Source of the DNA: Luzula sylvatica
Taxonomy: Eukaryota; Streptophyta; Magnoliopsida; Poales; Juncaceae
NCBI GenBank assembly: GCA_946800325.1
Contig: CAMPEJ010000005.1
Coordinates: 806,001 to 870,000, forward strand
Direction: 5' to 3'
DNA length: 64,000 nt
Below, one piece after another: positions 63,827 to 64,000 of this stretch. The position numbers and the translations under genes were made by a program. Position 1 is the first letter of the stretch, and each line of letters begins with the position of its first letter. The notes under the pieces are model-generated. The model saw only the letters and a list, made by a program, of their open reading frames with translations. It was not told the origin of the DNA and made no database searches.

Positions 63827-64000
63827 GAAAGTTTGATTTTCGATTCAAAACAATATGTTTATGCTTTGGGGAGTTCAAATAACATATTTTTAGATCATTC
63901 GAGTCGTATCTTTTACCACATAACATTTCACCAAAATTTACAAACACTGAGAAAGTTTGATTTTCGATTCAAAACAATATGTTTATGCTTTGGGGAGTTC
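63827..64000. repeat. Last full monomer and a 50-bp partial monomer
   Basis: The monomer at 63827 has A10, AATATG and CATATTTTTAG, and ends CACTGAG instead of CACACACTAAG. The partial monomer at 63951 begins with the same A10 and AATATG. The array continues past the window. Confidence 0.9.

Larger units (their letters stand above)
1..64000. repeat. Satellite DNA array, 124-bp monomer, 516 copies plus a partial
   Basis: Every base belongs to a tandem repeat whose monomer starts with GAAAGTTTG and recurs every 124 bp. Fifteen monomers make exactly 1860 bp, and GAAAG stays in phase at 1, 1861, 3721 and so on to 31621. After that the phase shifts by only -4, +1, -33, +1 and +1 bp. All copies have the same orientation, and I see no inverted block or inserted foreign sequence. 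Copies differ by a few substitutions, mostly at recurring diagnostic positions. Arrays of this type are typical of eukaryotic centromeric or pericentromeric heterochromatin. The monomer family and species are not recognised. Confidence 0.99.

Noticed and set aside
1..64000. CRISPR array
   Set aside because: The repeats are contiguous 124-bp units with no unique spacers, and there are no cas genes.
1..64000. CENP-B box
   Set aside because: TTTCGATTCAAA (12-23) fits the first half of the nTTCGnnnnAnnCGGGn pattern, but the CGGG part is ACAA here. Half a degenerate match is not support.
1..64000. tRNA or SINE origin through a Pol III B box
   Set aside because: GAGTTCAAATAAC and TTCGAATC look like T-arm cores, but GTTCAAATA lacks the final C of the B box. 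No A box or cloverleaf is visible.
1..64000. Telomere-like TTTGGGG
   Set aside because: It occurs once per monomer and never in tandem, so it is not telomeric repeat.
1..64000. 15-monomer HOR of 1860 bp suggested by the regular line-up of GAAAG
   Set aside because: This is only because 15 x 124 is a round multiple of the layout. Diagnostic variants repeat at 16 monomers (1984 bp).
1..64000. Assembly artefact as the explanation for all the large duplications
   Set aside because: Copies carry private substitutions and different local rearrangements, which argues against simple duplicated contigs. Read support is still needed for the 11.4-kb unit.

Overview
The whole 64 kb is one uninterrupted tandem array of an AT-rich satellite DNA. 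The monomer is 124 bp with about 29% G+C (counted on the consensus). All copies run head to tail in one orientation. I count 516 monomers plus a final 50-bp partial one. The monomer phase is exact across the window apart from five odd units: a 120-bp monomer at 32117, three 125-bp monomers at 47241, 49689 and 56386, and a 91-bp partial duplication at 48637-48818. I see no gene, RNA gene, transposon, CRISPR array or unique sequence on either strand. Neither edge of the array is in the window. The architecture points to a eukaryotic chromosome, probably centromeric or other heterochromatin. The sequence does not let me name the organism, and I do not recognise this monomer family.

The information lies in how monomer variants are ordered into higher-order repeats (HORs). 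Variants are recognised by a few diagnostic positions in the monomer (numbered from the G of GAAAG): 10, 29, 58, 65, 70, 74, 91, 106, 110, 117, 120 and 123, plus a four-substitution haplotype at 89-99. Region A (1 to about 30.9 kb) is built on a 16-monomer HOR of 1984 bp with 20-, 13- and 12-monomer derivatives. These sit inside a much larger 92-monomer, 11,408-bp unit, present twice almost identically (1-11408 and 11409 to about 22.8 kb). A shortened third cycle and the start of a fourth follow (22.9-27.8 kb). Two copies of a 12-monomer HOR (1488 bp) close the region.

Region B (30.9-37.9 kb) is irregular and mixes modules from both sides. Region C (37,941-43,520) is a 13-monomer HOR (1612 bp) in the order 13, 13, 6, 13. 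Region D (43.5-51.7 kb) is again irregular and carries most of the indel-bearing monomers. Region E (51,674-55,021) is a clean 9-monomer HOR (1116 bp) repeated three times. Region F (57,131-63,826) is an 18-monomer HOR in three copies of 18, 20 and 16 monomers, and each copy embeds the same 9-monomer module that makes up region E.

No genes work together here. The picture is of repeated unequal exchange and segmental amplification at several nested scales, from 91 bp to 11.4 kb. Point differences shared between copies allow part of the order of events to be read. The base-level calls (monomer, offsets, unit starts) come from direct reading and position arithmetic. Statements about centromeric role, methylation, DNA curvature and mechanism are inference.
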